Origin: Mya arenaria
Taxonomy: Eukaryota; Mollusca; Bivalvia; Myida; Myidae
Direction: 5' to 3'
NCBI RefSeq assembly: GCF_026914265.1
Contig: NC_069126.1
Span: 24,219,473 to 24,283,472, forward strand
DNA length: 64,000 nt
Below are positions 25,611-37,648 of the stretch, piece after piece; within the stretch, counting starts at the first letter, position 1, and every line of letters begins with the position of its first letter. The translations under genes and the position numbers were made by a program. The notes below the pieces were generated by a model. The model searched no databases. It saw nothing but the letters and a program-made list of their open reading frames with translations, and was not told the origin of the DNA.

Positions 25611-27340
25611 TCCCGAAAAGTATAAACACTGAAACATTAATTAATCAATCAGTCAATCAGTGAACCTATCTTACACAAGCCATGGGAGATACTTAAAATA
25701 TAATTTGATTAATTAGGTAGGTTGGATAGTTGGGACCACATATCCAAGGTCTTAATTCAATACATGATGTTGTTTCTGAGATAATGACTTAAAGGTGCTT
25801 ACATGCAAAATCTTATTCAAGGACACCCACTCTCTGCCATCAATGCTAGGATGAGTACAATAGTATAGCTCCATTTATTCTTCAAATAGTCAAGCTGACA
25901 ATGTATTAAATTATCCTTTTTAAATTTAAATTTAACATCCCAGTAAATATACCTTCCTCTTCCTTGTCAGACGCAGTCCTGGTTAAGATTATGTTGTTTT
26001 CACACAATATTATCCTTGTAACCTGGTTATGGAGCAACAAAATAGCTTTAGCAAAAGTAAAGCAATACTTAGATCAATTACCCAATCTTCCCCAAATTTT
26101 CTACTATTCTATGCATACCATATATATCACTGTGTATAGGACACTAGCAAAGATAGGATGCAGGCAAAAAAAACACGAGAAAAATCATGGAAAAAAATTC
26201 ATACAATAGGACCCAGTGAAAAATGTCAGTCGGCAGCCACTGTATTTGTTTTGACGAATTGTATTGAATAAAGGAATGGCAAAGTTTATAAAATAGTACA
26301 GTCCATGTACATAAATGATAAAAAATATTCAAATAACAATGACACAAAGTGGTACAAAGCTGATTAATGGTTAATTGCATTACTGTATTAAATAATTAAT
26401 AATCAGGAATTTCATTCTATCATCCTGATGTCCCTCTCCTCTAAACCCTCAATTGTTTTGCTGTCGTTGCGAATAGTAAAAGCAATTGTATACTGTATGT
26501 AAATGTTCTCAACACTTTAGGCGAAGTATTTCAAACATGTGGTATAATGGAAGGAACAACACTGTCATCGCAACAGTTTGTACTATAGCAATAGTATAGA
26601 AAGGCTGCTGGCGTTAGATAGAGGGAGTTTTTCACACCTTCACACTTTGACAGTGCACATTCACGCAACATCACAGTATAAATGTCTATATATTTTTAAT
26701 ACAGAATCATACAAATGAATGTAAAATCTACCCTAAAATTTTGAAACTTAGAATGAACAAATGATTGATTGTTGTTGTCTGCTGATGCTATTACTAGCAG
26801 CTAAACCTGCCCAATTTTCCACTGATCCATCAATCGATTTGAGTAATGTCCCGTTGAAGTGAAATGTAAACATTAAAGACCTTTCCTCCAATTATTTCTC
26901 TATTAATGCAATTTCAGCCAGAAAACAATGTCAAAGTCTAATACTATAGATAAAAAGAAAGCATTTTTTATGGGAATACTGGGAGTAAATAATGCGTCCT
27001 ATACACACTGATTTACTCTTAATGTATTTAGGACAGGTTGAAAATCATAATCCTGATCTGTAAAATCATTAAAACTTGCTGAAACCAAGATGGCACAATT
27101 ACACTAAAATGATAGTTTCAAGTTAAAGCAAAAGCTGGAAATGAGGTTTCCAAAACATTTCTTGATCTAATCTGTAAAAACTTTCAATTCAAATTCATAA
27201 TCACACATTTTGATTTACCCTATAAAACCTACTCAATATCAAAGCCTAAGAAATGCACAATGGAGCAAAAACGAACGCTTATCTGCATTTTGTTAGTTGA
27301 ATAAGGGAAATATAACAACAATTATTAAAGCTGGTTACAT
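25611..27340. other. AT-rich stretch, no gene seen
   Basis: Short open frames exist on both strands (for example 25964-26209), but they overlap one another, have AT-driven composition and show no motif. No repeat family recognised. Confidence 0.6.
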
Positions 27341-27343
27341 TTT

Positions 27344-27556
27344 GTGCGTATTGTCCCTGGCAACATGTGTGTATTGTCCCTGGCAACATGTGTGTATTGT
27401 CCCTGGCAACATGTGTGTATTGTCCCTGGCAACATGTTTGTATTGTCCCTGGCAACATGTGTGTATTGTCCCTGGCAACATGTGTGTATTGTCCCTGGCA
27501 ACATGTGTGTATTGTCCCTGGCAACATGTGTGTATTGTCCCTGGCAACATGTGTAC
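27344..27556. repeat. 23-bp minisatellite, about 9 units
   Basis: Unit 'gtgtgtattgtccctggcaacat', with one unit carrying gttt. The flank ('accaagttccgtttgaatatcttga', 'gagttatggccc') looks like a common dispersed bivalve repeat, suggesting the array grew inside it. Both strands are open in several frames (CPWQHVCIVPGN, HTCCQGQYTHVARDN), which is an artefact of a 23-bp period. Confidence 0.96.
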
Positions 27557-27644
27557 CAAGTTCCGTTTGAATATCTTGAACAGTTTTAGAGTTATGGCCC
27601 AGGATCAACAACAAAACCAAGGCTATGACAACTAATATTTGCAT

Positions 27645-27800
27645 CCCTACCTTTGTAGCAACAAGACCTCGAACAATGTTGGCTATTACTTCTGGCCCCT
27701 GCCACTGGCTGCAGCCCATTTCTGTCCTGGCCTCTCATCCCTGGGAAGATTCGAGTCCATGTTGTCACTAATGCCGCTACTGCTGGAACCAACATTATAA
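27645..27800 (-). pseudogene. Exon-like remnant of unknown gene (minus strand)
   Basis: On the minus strand an open stretch ends in CTACAAAG followed by gtaggga, a plausible donor site; one frame reads MGCSQWQGPEVIANIVRG. Base composition is less AT-rich than the surroundings. I do not recognise the family. It may be part of the same decayed minus-strand gene as the fragments at 28.7-31.7 kb, but nothing proves it. Confidence 0.25.
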
Positions 27801-28681
27801 TTGTTGTTGTTTAGTCTACAATGATGGACACGATAGTATCAACTTCATCATATGGTAATCACCATAAAAGTCAACTCTAAATATCTAAATATCCAAATAT
27901 ATTCATCATTTAAGCATGTGACTATTAAGTGTGTATTTCTATCCTTATAAATACGAAATGTCCAAATGAAAACTTGTGTAAATGTCATGGAAGAAGCTAC
28001 AGAGTAGTTTAAAGCATTCAAATGAACATGTTAGTTTTCACTAGTTGTTTGATTGTGCACTCTTGAGGTGATACATGTATGAATCACTCAAGTGTCTGTT
28101 TCTTAAGAAGAAACCAGTACTGATGTCCTCTTTAAGAAGCCATGACCAGCCATACTACTATAGACCACTTTCACATGTCTGCTAAACTACTGATAGCAAT
28201 GTTTTTTTCATCTAAGCACCATGTTCCATGGTTATCAGTAGCTGTATTCTCATATGAAATAGCATGACAAAAAGATCTCTGAGAGCTGTTTATTAACCTT
28301 AAGCTATACATCTATATACCTGGGTCCATTAATTCACATCAGGACAGTTACTTGAACACACACAGTTTTCCCCTTCATATTATCTATGGAAGTTTTATCC
28401 ACCTGCAAGGTTTCATGCATTAATTTTTACCAGGACTAGATAGCTAATTTTTACAAGCACATACACATAAAACTACACTTTCTCCATTATTAGCATGATC
28501 GTTTCTTAAATATATCCAGTCTGTGCTGATGTTACATAAACACTACATTACAATACCTTCCTGATAATCATTGCTATCCCTGTTGTGTACGAGATTTGAC
28601 TAGATTCCTATGTCCCCTGAATATTACATGCACTTAAAACACATACCTAAGCTTTAAGACAAAGTATCCTACCTCTGTCAT

Positions 28682-28815
28682 GATCACGGTATCCCTGCTC
28701 CACGAACCCATCTTGTACAGTTCCCATACGTCTGGACATAATCTTTTCAATCAACTATGGCCTGCTTAGCTTGCATCAAACCATCCCTGACATACTCTCC
28801 TACCAGGTCTGAAGA
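28682..28815 (-). pseudogene. Exon-like remnant (minus strand), possibly of the hAT-derived gene
   Basis: Minus-strand DNA of higher GC ends in ACAGAG followed by gtagga, a candidate donor. One frame reads LCPDVWELYKMGSWSRDTV, which would suit the region before an hAT dimerisation domain ('.P....L......P'), but a stop interrupts every frame. Position fits a gene read from 31.7 kb downwards. Weakly supported. Confidence 0.25.
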
Positions 28816-29034
28816 CAAATATTTGTATTCTTACAGTCAAACTGAAGTTCATTTGAAGCAATGATTAAAAACACAAAGAATGGTCCTATAATTTATACCA
28901 TGACTGTATAAACTATTCTATTTACATTATGATATCAAAAATAAACAAAGCAATTTAGTCAAGGCAACATGTAACTACTTTCTCAGCATGCACGATCATT
29001 TTTTTATTTTGATATACTCATTATAACGTTTAAA

Positions 29035-29175
29035 TGCCATCTTCCTCATGGCAGGTTGGCTCCTACCCTGAGGGAACTTCCGGGTGTTGAAGACCTCAAA
29101 CTTCTAGAGGAGTGGAAGGTCTGGGAATCGATCCTCTAGGTTCACCACAATGTTCATCAGGAAGTGGCTGTAGAT
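29035..29175 (-). pseudogene. hAT-derived (ZNF862/C17orf113-like) gene fragment with internal stop
   Basis: After a candidate acceptor (gcatttgcag) the minus strand reads IYSHFLMNIVVNLEDRFPDL, then PLL, a TAG stop, and KFEVFNTRKFPQGRSQ. The 'NLEDRFPDLPLL..FEVFN.RK.P' pattern resembles the segment upstream of the C-terminal dimerisation domain in hAT-derived ZNF862, KIAA1586 and C17orf113-like proteins, where the stop position normally holds a sense codon. These proteins descend from hAT transposases and are very numerous in molluscs. Without neighbouring intact exons this is best read as a decayed copy. Family call is from memory; a profile search would settle it. Confidence 0.45.
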
Positions 29176-29960
29176 CTGCAAATGCACAACAATATCTACA
29201 ACTGAACAGGAGTGAATGATCTTGATCACTTAAACAAAAGAAATTTTGAAATAGAACAAGATGCAGTATATTAAACCTTATATTACATTTCATTATTTAA
29301 TTAAAAAAACAATAACAGTAAAAATAATATGTTCACAGAGTTGTGTCATGGAAATTATTTTTCATGTGTACTTTGTTCTGGAAATAGTCAATATCTGTCT
29401 TTAACTCTCTCTGATTGTAAAACCTTGACTGTTCAAGATGGTCACATGATCTACATCCGCTTGGTAGGCTCTGCCAGCAGTCCTTGCAGGATAGCACATG
29501 TCCCCTTTACCAGAGGCTTGACACTGTGGTGTACACTGCATCCCTTGTCTGAAAATACACAAAAGGCAAACCAAATGATTAATCAGTTGCATTCAATTAG
29601 CCTTTAAATGATCTTTTGAATGTGCCTTTAAATAAAGAGTTATGACTTACCGGTAGTCATTAGAAGATGTAGATAAAATAATTCTTATTGTTATAGATAA
29701 TAAATAAATTTACTAGGTCTTACTCAAGGGTCTAAAGATGACATACCTGCATAGCAACAGACAGTTCTGCTAGATAAGGCAAAGCATCAGCCAGTCATGT
29801 GAAGGGACATCACAAAGCGATGGTCCTGTGTGATTTTTGCTGGACCAGGCTCGCACATAATAACATTTCCCTGCCATCCTCTCCAGGCTGCTGAAGAGGA
29901 ATGTCAGGCACTTCATCGACGTAGTTGTTGCCTTCTCCTGCCACATCCTTTGTGAAGGTT

Positions 29961-30095
29961 GGCGAGGAAGATTTTTTTGTTTATCTTAGATTTTGAATCG
30001 CCCTTTGCTGTTTATACTGTGGAATATTCTGTACTAGATGGATTAAAGTCACTGTCAGTCAATGATAAGGACCACAAGTGAAATAAGTGTTTTCT
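29961..30095. repeat. Direct repeat, left member (partner at 31003-31117)
   Basis: 'ccctttgctgtttat.ctgtggaat.ttctgtacta' and 'aaagtcactgtcagtcaatgataa' occur at both places, about 1.04 kb apart, at roughly 85% identity. Read on the minus strand both give SLTDSDF followed by an acidic, Ser-rich stretch, so a small exon-like piece may have been duplicated. Confidence 0.75.
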
Positions 30096-30432
30096 CTTTT
30101 TAGTGTCATCCTTGGTTCGGTGCCTGCCATGGCTATTGATAATATCATGTATGTATATTTAATGTTATTTACTATACATGTTGTTTATTTTAAATGTCCA
30201 TGTATGTGCATTCCTTAATGAAATAAATCTATCTATAAACTCATACACACCCATCTTAGTAGAAGAGCTGGCACCATTCTATATACATGTATCATTTCTA
30301 CTTCACACCAGCTACAAATAAATTAAAAGTTAGTTCGTAAAAAGCAATATTCTGAGTTACACATTCATACCACCACTGTAAATGAGGATACTTCTGGTAG
30401 TTCCCTTCTTTATCTGAAGAAGACTTTATTGA

Positions 30433-30984
30433 GGCGCGTAGGAAGGAAATTGACTTTGGGGCCGCAGAACGGGTGGGCACGGGAGGGGTGTCGAGATTTT
30501 TCAATTTTAAGCATTAAAAGACTCAATTTTAAGTAAGTTCAGGTTTTATTTTCATATTTTTATCTGAACCTTTTTTCGGTTAGAACAGTTGATAGATATA
30601 AAACTGTTATCGTTTAGTAACATTTATTCACTATTACATTTATTCAGTTTTTGGAAATGTGGATGATTCTTAGGTTTAACAATTCATCTCAATTCGTATA
30701 TTTTGATACTTGGCTGGTATTTCTTGGCATGCCATCATTAATAATCCAAAGACTGTTTTCACGCCATTCACACGCCAATTAGCTAGATGGTCACGGGTTT
30801 AATTATGGTTACATATTTATTCAATATCGTGTCAGACTGGTTTTGATCTATATGCGCGTAGCTTTATTTAAAATATGATTATTAAGAAAGTCAGTATCAA
30901 ATATTCATGGCCCCATTGCCTTAACTAGCCAGAATATTCAGGCCACGGACACGGCCCCTGCCGCCCCAGTTCCTACGCGCCTGT
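30433..30984. mobile_element. Small element with inverted ends (GGCGCGTAGGAA), about 550 bp
   Basis: The left end 'ggcgcgtaggaaggaa...ttggggccgcag' and the right end 'ccctgccgccccagttcctacgcgcc' are inverted relatives over about 30 bp, GC-rich in AT-rich surroundings. TTATT precedes the left end and follows the right end, a possible 5-bp target duplication, though bases next to it differ. The interior has no transposase. The end sequence recalls hAT or P-like 'GGCGTAGGAA' termini, but the family is unresolved. Confidence 0.5.
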
Positions 30985-31002
30985 TATTCCTGAACTCTTA
31001 GA

Positions 31003-31117
31003 ATATTTGTTTGTTTATCATAGAATTTGAATTACCCTTTGCTGTTTATTCTGTGGAATCTTCTGTACTAGACCAATCAAAGTCACTGTCAGTCAATGAT
31101 AAACCAAACATAAGTTT
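31003..31117. repeat. Direct repeat, right member (partner at 29961-30095)
   Basis: See partner. It lies just outside the small inverted-end element, so the pair flanks that element and might mark a local duplication. Confidence 0.75.
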
Positions 31118-31699
31118 TTTGCCACCACTTTCTGTAAGTCTGGCATCTGTCTGAATGGTGTTATGTGCTTTTTACTGGAAATGAAATCAGCTCTTGCTGC
31201 TGATTTAGCTCTTCGACTGACCGTTACTTCTCTGCCAACCACTGCTGTAGCTCTTGTTTCTCCCTGCCTTTGAAGTTGCTTCTTTCTGGCCAAATGATTC
31301 CGCCAACATTTTGGTCACCTCAACTTCCGAATCACCCTTTTCTTCTGAATTGAGACCCTTTACACAAACTACCTGAGAGTGTTCAGGGGGCATCACTTTT
31401 GTCACCTATTCACTCGTCCTTGAGGCCACACACTTGTCTTTAAAATTACTTAATTCGAAACCAGTAGTACCAAAACTGTTAACATCTTTTACAATCAGTT
31501 TTTTTCTCCCTTGAAGACATTGTTTGCCAAGTACACATTTATAACTCACACACAGTCTGCCACAACTAATTATAACCTGATGGGACACTTGCAACGATGT
31601 GAAAAAAGCAACACAGATATGTCCTTCATCTCTGCCATCAACATTGTCCGTAATACCAGAGCTAAACTGGAATAAACCAAAAGCGCAAATTACTCCCAA
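31093..31699 (-). pseudogene. Decayed minus-strand open region, possible zinc-finger part of the hAT-derived gene
   Basis: Minus-strand frames encode CVLGKQCLQGRKKLIVKD followed by FGTTGFELSNFKDKC (within 31406-31560), then a frame change and a Lys/Gly-rich basic stretch (RKKQLQRQGETRATAVVGR). 'GTTGF.LSN.KD' resembles the region around the TTF/BED-type zinc finger that begins ZNF862-like proteins, but the expected Cys/His set is incomplete. It lies upstream, in transcription order, of the fragment at 29.1 kb. Resemblance is weak. Confidence 0.3.
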
Positions 31700-32915
31700 G
31701 TGCCAACTTAAAATTAGAAAAAAAATCGATATCAGTTCACTCCTGCAATTCGATACAAAAGTTTCAATTAAACTAAAGAAACTGATATTTTACGCCCGAA
31801 AAGAACAGCCAACAAAAATAAAATATTAAAAGACTCCAGCAAATACATACATCAAAAGTGTTAAAGTTCATTACGCTGTAAATAATTATACATTTTTAAG
31901 TTAAAATAATGCGACAATGAGGAATACCTTATGACATCAAATGAATACTTTATAACAAGGGGAGGCAACCGTGGGGCGGTTACATTACACTAATCATACA
32001 TACTCCCAGCTAATATTAAATACTTCATACATTTTGCTTTCTTGGAAACATAGATGAGTAGAATCGAATATCGGAATGTTCAAAAGAAGTTTCAATTAAA
32101 TATTTACCTTCCATACCAGTATATAAACATTTACCTTCCATGAACGCCTCATTTTTTTTTTAAAGTGCGACTTCGTTCGGATATTTTAGACAACTGCAAT
32201 ATTATTCAGCGACAACCATTTTGTAAAGGAGACAATCTATTACCCGGAAATTAACTGGAAATTAACTCAGAAAACCCCAGATAGGTTGTATAGCATTTTA
32301 AAGTGCTAAATACATACATGCACTTCTTGAGATAACTCTATTACAAAAAGATTTTATATGAGAGTTTGCATTCTATGTTCAATTAAGAATGTGGTTAAGG
32401 GTGATTTACATTGAATATGTTAACGGTAACGGCAATTAATTAATAGCCCACCTTGCTTCCGAATTTAAAACTTAGTGTTGTAATGCACACATACACTTTT
32501 ATCAGTATTACCGCATATTTAGGGTTATTAAAAAGCATGTTTTGGTCGGAAAGAGATGCATTCGAATCCTCGGAATCCTCCGTATGTACGTGCTACAAAC
32601 AGAACTGTTAAGACCAAACTGACCGTTTGTGCACTTCGAGTGCACTCATAGTTGACTGTTATAAATGCTATATTGACAACGAAACTGATTCGTGAAGTCT
32701 CAACAGATGTTTTAATGTTAGTTAATATATATAGAGTATTTATAATGACAGATTACTGCTGAAAATAAACGTGTCATTCTCAGTATTCATACTTTATGAC
32801 AATTCTTCTGCTGCATTTTTGGTTCGTTCACTGTGTAATCTAAACGGTCACGATTGCGGAAACATGAACGGTAACAGGACGTAATGCACGTAATAATTTA
32901 CCTCGTAACGAACGA
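31700..32915. other. No gene recognised
   Basis: AT-rich DNA with short open frames only. The 76-codon frame at 31599-31829 overlaps the minus-strand remnant and has no motif. Confidence 0.6.
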
Positions 32916-32924
32916 TATTGTTAA

Positions 32925-33152
32925 TATTGTAATTGTAGGGACATAGAGGATGAATATCACCTCATATGTATTTGTCCATGTTATCATCAGTTACATGTAA
33001 CTTATAAACGATGTTATTATGTTAATCCATCTGTATTCAAATTTCATCAATTATTGGTATCATGTGATGAAAAGAAAGTTATAAAAGTTTGTAAATATAT
33101 TAAAGAAGCATTTGTTATACGCAGCTCACTTAGAAATAATTTAACTCGATAA
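32925..33152 (+). mobile_element. LINE (non-LTR retrotransposon) C-terminal tail, 5'-truncated
   Basis: Frame beginning just after a stop near 32922 reads YCNCRDIEDEYHLICICP, then CYHQL and, from about 33009, RCYYVNPSVFKFHQLL, ending at TAA 33150-33152. The 'C..C...EDEYH....CP.Y..LR..Y' pattern followed by 'PSVFKFHQL' is the conserved extreme C terminus of a non-LTR retrotransposon polyprotein abundant in bivalves; here the L-R after CP.Y is changed. Reverse transcriptase and endonuclease parts are not visible upstream, so the copy is truncated. The stop lies inside the first 40-bp repeat unit. Confidence 0.65.
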
Positions 33153-34380
33153 TTATTGTGAGTGTACATACGACTCGAGGTAGAACAATTCGTTATTGTG
33201 ATTGTACATACGACCCGAGGTAGAACAATTCGTTAGTGTGATTGTACACAAGACCTGAGGTAGAACAATTCGTTATTGTGATTGTACATACGACTCGAGG
33301 TAGAACAATTCGTTATTGTGATTGTACATACGACCCGAGGTAGAACAATTCGTTATTGTGATTGTACATACGACCCGAGGTAGAACAATTCGTTATTGTG
33401 ATTGTACATACGACTCGAGGTAGAACAGTTCGTTATTGTGATTGTACATACGACCCGAGGTAGAACAATTCGTTAGTGTGATTGTACACAAGACTTGAGG
33501 TAGAACAATTCGTTAGTGTGATTGTACACAGGACCTGAGGTAGAACAATTCGTTATTGTGATTGTACATACGACTCGAGGTAGAACAATTCGTTATTGTG
33601 ATTGTACATACGACTCGAGGTAGAACAATTCGTTATTGTGATTGTACATACGACCCGACGTAGAACAATTCGTTATTGTGATTGTACACAAGTCCTGAGG
33701 TAGAACAATTCGTTATTGTGATTGTACATACGACCCGACGTAGAACAATTCGTTATTGTGATTGTACATACGACCCGAGGTAGAACAATTCGTTAGTGTG
33801 ATTGTACACAAGACTTGAGGTAGAACAATTCGTTAGTGTGATTGTACACAAGACCTGAGGTAGAACAATTCGTTATTGTGATTGTACATACGACTCGAGG
33901 TAGAACAATTCGTTATTGTGATTGTACATACGACTCGAGGTAGAACAATTCGTTATTGTGATTGTACATACGACCCGAGGTAGAACAATTCGTTATTGTG
34001 ATTGTACACAAGACCTGAGGTAGAACAATTCGTTAGTGTGATTGTACACAAGACCCGAGGTAGAACAATTCGTTATTGTGATTGTACACAAGACTTGAGG
34101 TAGAACAATTCGTTATTGTGATTGTACACACGACTGGAGGTAGAACAATTCGTTATTGTGATTGTACACACGACTCGAGGTAGAACAATTCGTTATTGCG
34201 ATTGTACACACGACTTGAGGTAGAACAATTCGTTATTGTAATTGTACACACGACTTGAGGTAGAACAATTCGTTATTGTGATTGTACACACGACTTGAGG
34301 TAGAACAATTCGTTATTGTAATTGTACACACGACTTGAGGTAGAACAATTCGTTATTGTAATTGTACACAAGACCCGAGG
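33141..34380. repeat. 40-bp minisatellite, 31 units of constant length
   Basis: Unit 'tagaacaattcgttattgtg' plus 'attgtacatacgacccgagg'. Every unit is exactly 40 bp, with substitutions but no indels. Variants are acatacgac(t/c)cgagg, acacaagac(c/t)tgagg with 'cgttagtgtg', and acacgacttgagg with 'cgttattgta' at the right end. Seven consecutive units from 33421 repeat with the same variants from 33741, giving a 320-bp higher-order unit. Not CRISPR: no unique spacers. Confidence 0.97.
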
Positions 34381-35759
34381 GTTACATTTTGATTATTTGT
34401 GGTAAAATGAGTTGAGATTGAGTTTGAGATTTGACTTAAGTAGTTTCGTGATATTGGTAAGCCACTTAAGCCACTTAAAGTCCATCATAATACAGTTATT
34501 CTTATACATTGTCATACATCTATACCAAACCCCAAATGTATAATTATCAAACAGCAACCCAGTTTACAATGCATAAATCACACTCGAGTTACAATTTTGT
34601 AACTTAAATATCCAATAACGTGATCATTCCAATCAATTCTTCTACATTTTGGAAAAGTTTTACCTTGCCGATGTTGGTAAAATATACAATATTCAATTTA
34701 TCATGTACAGCGTCAAACATACAAATAATATAAATGCGGCTCTTGCGGCGAAGGTATTTCCATATAAAACAGACAGCCGAATATTTTACCATGGTTGTGA
34801 GGTTACTGGAGACATATATTTGATCATCTAAATTCTAAACGGAAACGTCAAACTTGAAACACGACGTCAGTCTTTTGCGTAAAATACGCACAATTTAGGT
34901 AATATTCAGTGTAAGTGACAATGCGTTGCAAATGTAAAATAAGGCTACAGCTGTGTTAAAAATGGGCTTATAAATAGTGTATGGTTCAAGATCCATACAA
35001 GAACTTGAGAAAGACAACTTTCTATTTTTCAGTGACACTAAACACATTCCAAATTATCAAGCATTAAAGACCGGAAATAATCGTACCTACAACAGGCTTA
35101 AACAGTGCGTAATTACATGTATGGCACAACGGTACGTTATTTCTCGAACGAAATGACATAAGAAACCCATTGCGTCACTAACTTGACGTGTTTTATATTG
35201 ACGTTGACGGTGGCGTAGAAATCACGCTAACTCTATCAATTTTCTCATAATAGTTATATCTTTCAGCAATTTACCTCACCGTCATTTTTTTTTTGTTTTT
35301 ACATAATTATATTCATAATGTTCTTCCATTTCCTATGAAATAATAAAAACATACCCTACCCGAGTTCGTTTTCGAAATAAATACGTCGCATTCACCGATG
35401 GGTTTCTATTTTTGGCGATTCCTTATAAAAGGCTTTTCGTCATAAAACTTAAAATTAATAATTTTCTTCTTAAATACTAGTACTAAAATTAAAGGATTAT
35501 TTATTCAGCATACAATAAATTATATTCCGATTTTTTTTTTATAAAAAAACCCGTAAAATTATATGTTTTACGGTTTCAGCAACGTTTGCGCCAAATAGCA
35601 CGTGTCCGACAGGTGGCGCTGTAAATCAACAAACAACGGAATTTAAAAAAAATAAAATAAATACACTTCGTTAAAGTAGAGTCATTGACAATTGTTAGTT
35701 CCAAGTTTCATTAAAATCGGCCGACATTCATATTTTTCGGAGAAACGTGGTCATGTACC
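34381..35759. other. No gene recognised
   Basis: Overlapping short frames on opposite strands (34604-34831) share the same DNA and have no motif. Text at 35699-35755 ('aagtttcattaaaatcggcc') looks like a dispersed repeat. Nothing else is supported. Confidence 0.55.
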
Positions 35760-35763
35760 TTAA

Positions 35764-36331
35764 GGTGGAACGCGACTATGATTTTTTTTCGAGTTACTGT
35801 CTGAAAATTGGTATACGAATAGAAGAGCATATGCCCAGTTAGGGACTGTTTTTACATTTTCAATATTCGGAACAGTTTTGAACCTACGAGTTTTCAAAAT
35901 ATGCCACTGACGTCAATTTTGAGACGTCTCTCATATTTTTGCGTTCCAGCTACAATAACCGATATTTTCATCAATTCTTCGTATACAGCTATGAAATTTC
36001 AACGTCAAGTACGTCTTGTGAAAACGTTCACGCTCATATTTTTTTCTTTCTCTTATTGAACGTTATTGTTTCTAAATTCGTAAATAACGTCATTTTTCGC
36101 GGGAAAAACGGCGTCGTGTTTCGCTGGAAAAAGTGCACCTTTCTTTAATTCTTGAAAAAAACTGCTCGTTTAATTTTTGATTTTTTTAAATACATGTATT
36201 CAATGTTTTATTACAAATCGCCTGATATCAAGAAAAGGGTACCTCACCGACTTCGTTTTTGCGCAGTATCAAATAATCTAACCCCTATACCTTTTTCAAT
36301 ACGTAGTGTATTTAAACGTTTAGCATGACGT
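35764..36331 (+). repeat. Left terminal inverted repeat of the 3.9-kb element
   Basis: Inverted counterpart of 39098-39667. Anchors include 'gcatatgctcttctattcg' (complement on this arm), 'aaaacgacgcc'-like text and 'ggtataggggttagatt' (complement). A 69-codon frame at 35939-36148 lies inside and is not supported as a gene. Confidence 0.85.
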
Positions 36332-36867
36332 TAATCGATTTTTTTTTATTAAATGGAAAGATTAGAAATCTTAGAGTGTCTGATCAGTTTTATGTTCGGG
36401 ATATTTGTTATTGTTGTTGTACAAAATATCTAATTCCACACAAGACGGGCGCTGAATAACCAGCTTTATACATCAATGACTTAAATCTGGCGGCTATTTT
36501 AATGAGAGGCTTTCTTAATTATTAAGCAATCTCATTTGCCGAATTATAATATTTTGATAATACACTTCAATAATCGTTCCAGTCACTATGCTATGAGCTG
36601 TGACTATGCTGATTAATGCTTTTTTTATATATATATTTACATCTACAGTAATAACACAACAATAAACGGTTCTACTACTTTATTAGTTACCAATTTCTTT
36701 AATAAGTATCAGTAGAGATCTGCTCTAAACTAAGCAAAAGCATAGTAAATCCAGTGTGTGACACTCATTTCATACACAAAATATAACTAACAAACCAAAA
36801 AATGATAATCGACAGAAATCTGCATTGTAATAAGCACAAACGGATCCCAGCAGTAGAGGGGGTGCAG

Positions 36868-36888
36868 CCCCCCCCCCCCCTCCCCTTA
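36868..36888. repeat. Poly-C / CT run
   Basis: 'gcagcc' runs into about a dozen C and then 'tcccc'. Length is probably uncertain in the assembly. Confidence 0.85.
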
Positions 36889-37648
36889 AAATCATCCAAG
36901 TTTTCTTCTGTATGTCACTTTCGGAGAAAATGTAATAGTATACAGATCTATAAAATACGCGACTATAGAGTTCAGTGTTTTGAATCTAAGTTTGATGTAG
37001 TCAATCGGTTATCGTTGATTAAAAACATATACAATTAATAAATTCCACTAATATTGGTAACCATATTATTGACTAAGTTCGGTAGTAAATATAACTCTTG
37101 AACATTTTTAACGAGGGTCATTTGTTATGCAACGGTTTGGGAAGGGGTGGGGGATGGTCAGTTCTTGACGTTAAAGAATGATCGGTCATTCTTTGAACAG
37201 AAAGAAAATGACTCATGTGGTCAATATATAAAGGGGTCAATCGGCGTTAATGTAAAACACACAAAAGTGAAACTCTTATTCAAATCAATATTTCACATGT
37301 ATAACAAACATTTATTTTGACTGATAAAACCTTACTTCTTACTAAATAATAAACTCATACAAAATAGTATTAACTGATTACAAGATTGTAACTGTTTATA
37401 TAATAGTAAAGCGCAAAAATGATTCATTTTTTTAGGTGAATGCTAAAGGATTTACTATGGTCTCATATTTCTTTCAAATTAAACTCGGTATTCTTCATAA
37501 GAACCATTGTTTTAGATATGTATTTATTCTTAAAGGCATATTAAAACAATAGTATTAGTTGTGGTAAATCGTATTTGTGTTTAATACTTGTGTTTGCACT
37601 GATTGTCAATGTTCACATTGAATTGTTTCTATTATCTCATCTTATTAA

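Noticed and set aside
27279-27719. 146-codon minus-strand open frame
   Set aside because: Its centre is the 23-bp minisatellite; only the first 45 or so codons fall outside it, and these are recorded separately as an exon-like remnant.
33141-34380. CRISPR-like regularly spaced repeats
   Set aside because: The whole 40-bp unit repeats with no unique spacers, and the DNA is eukaryotic.
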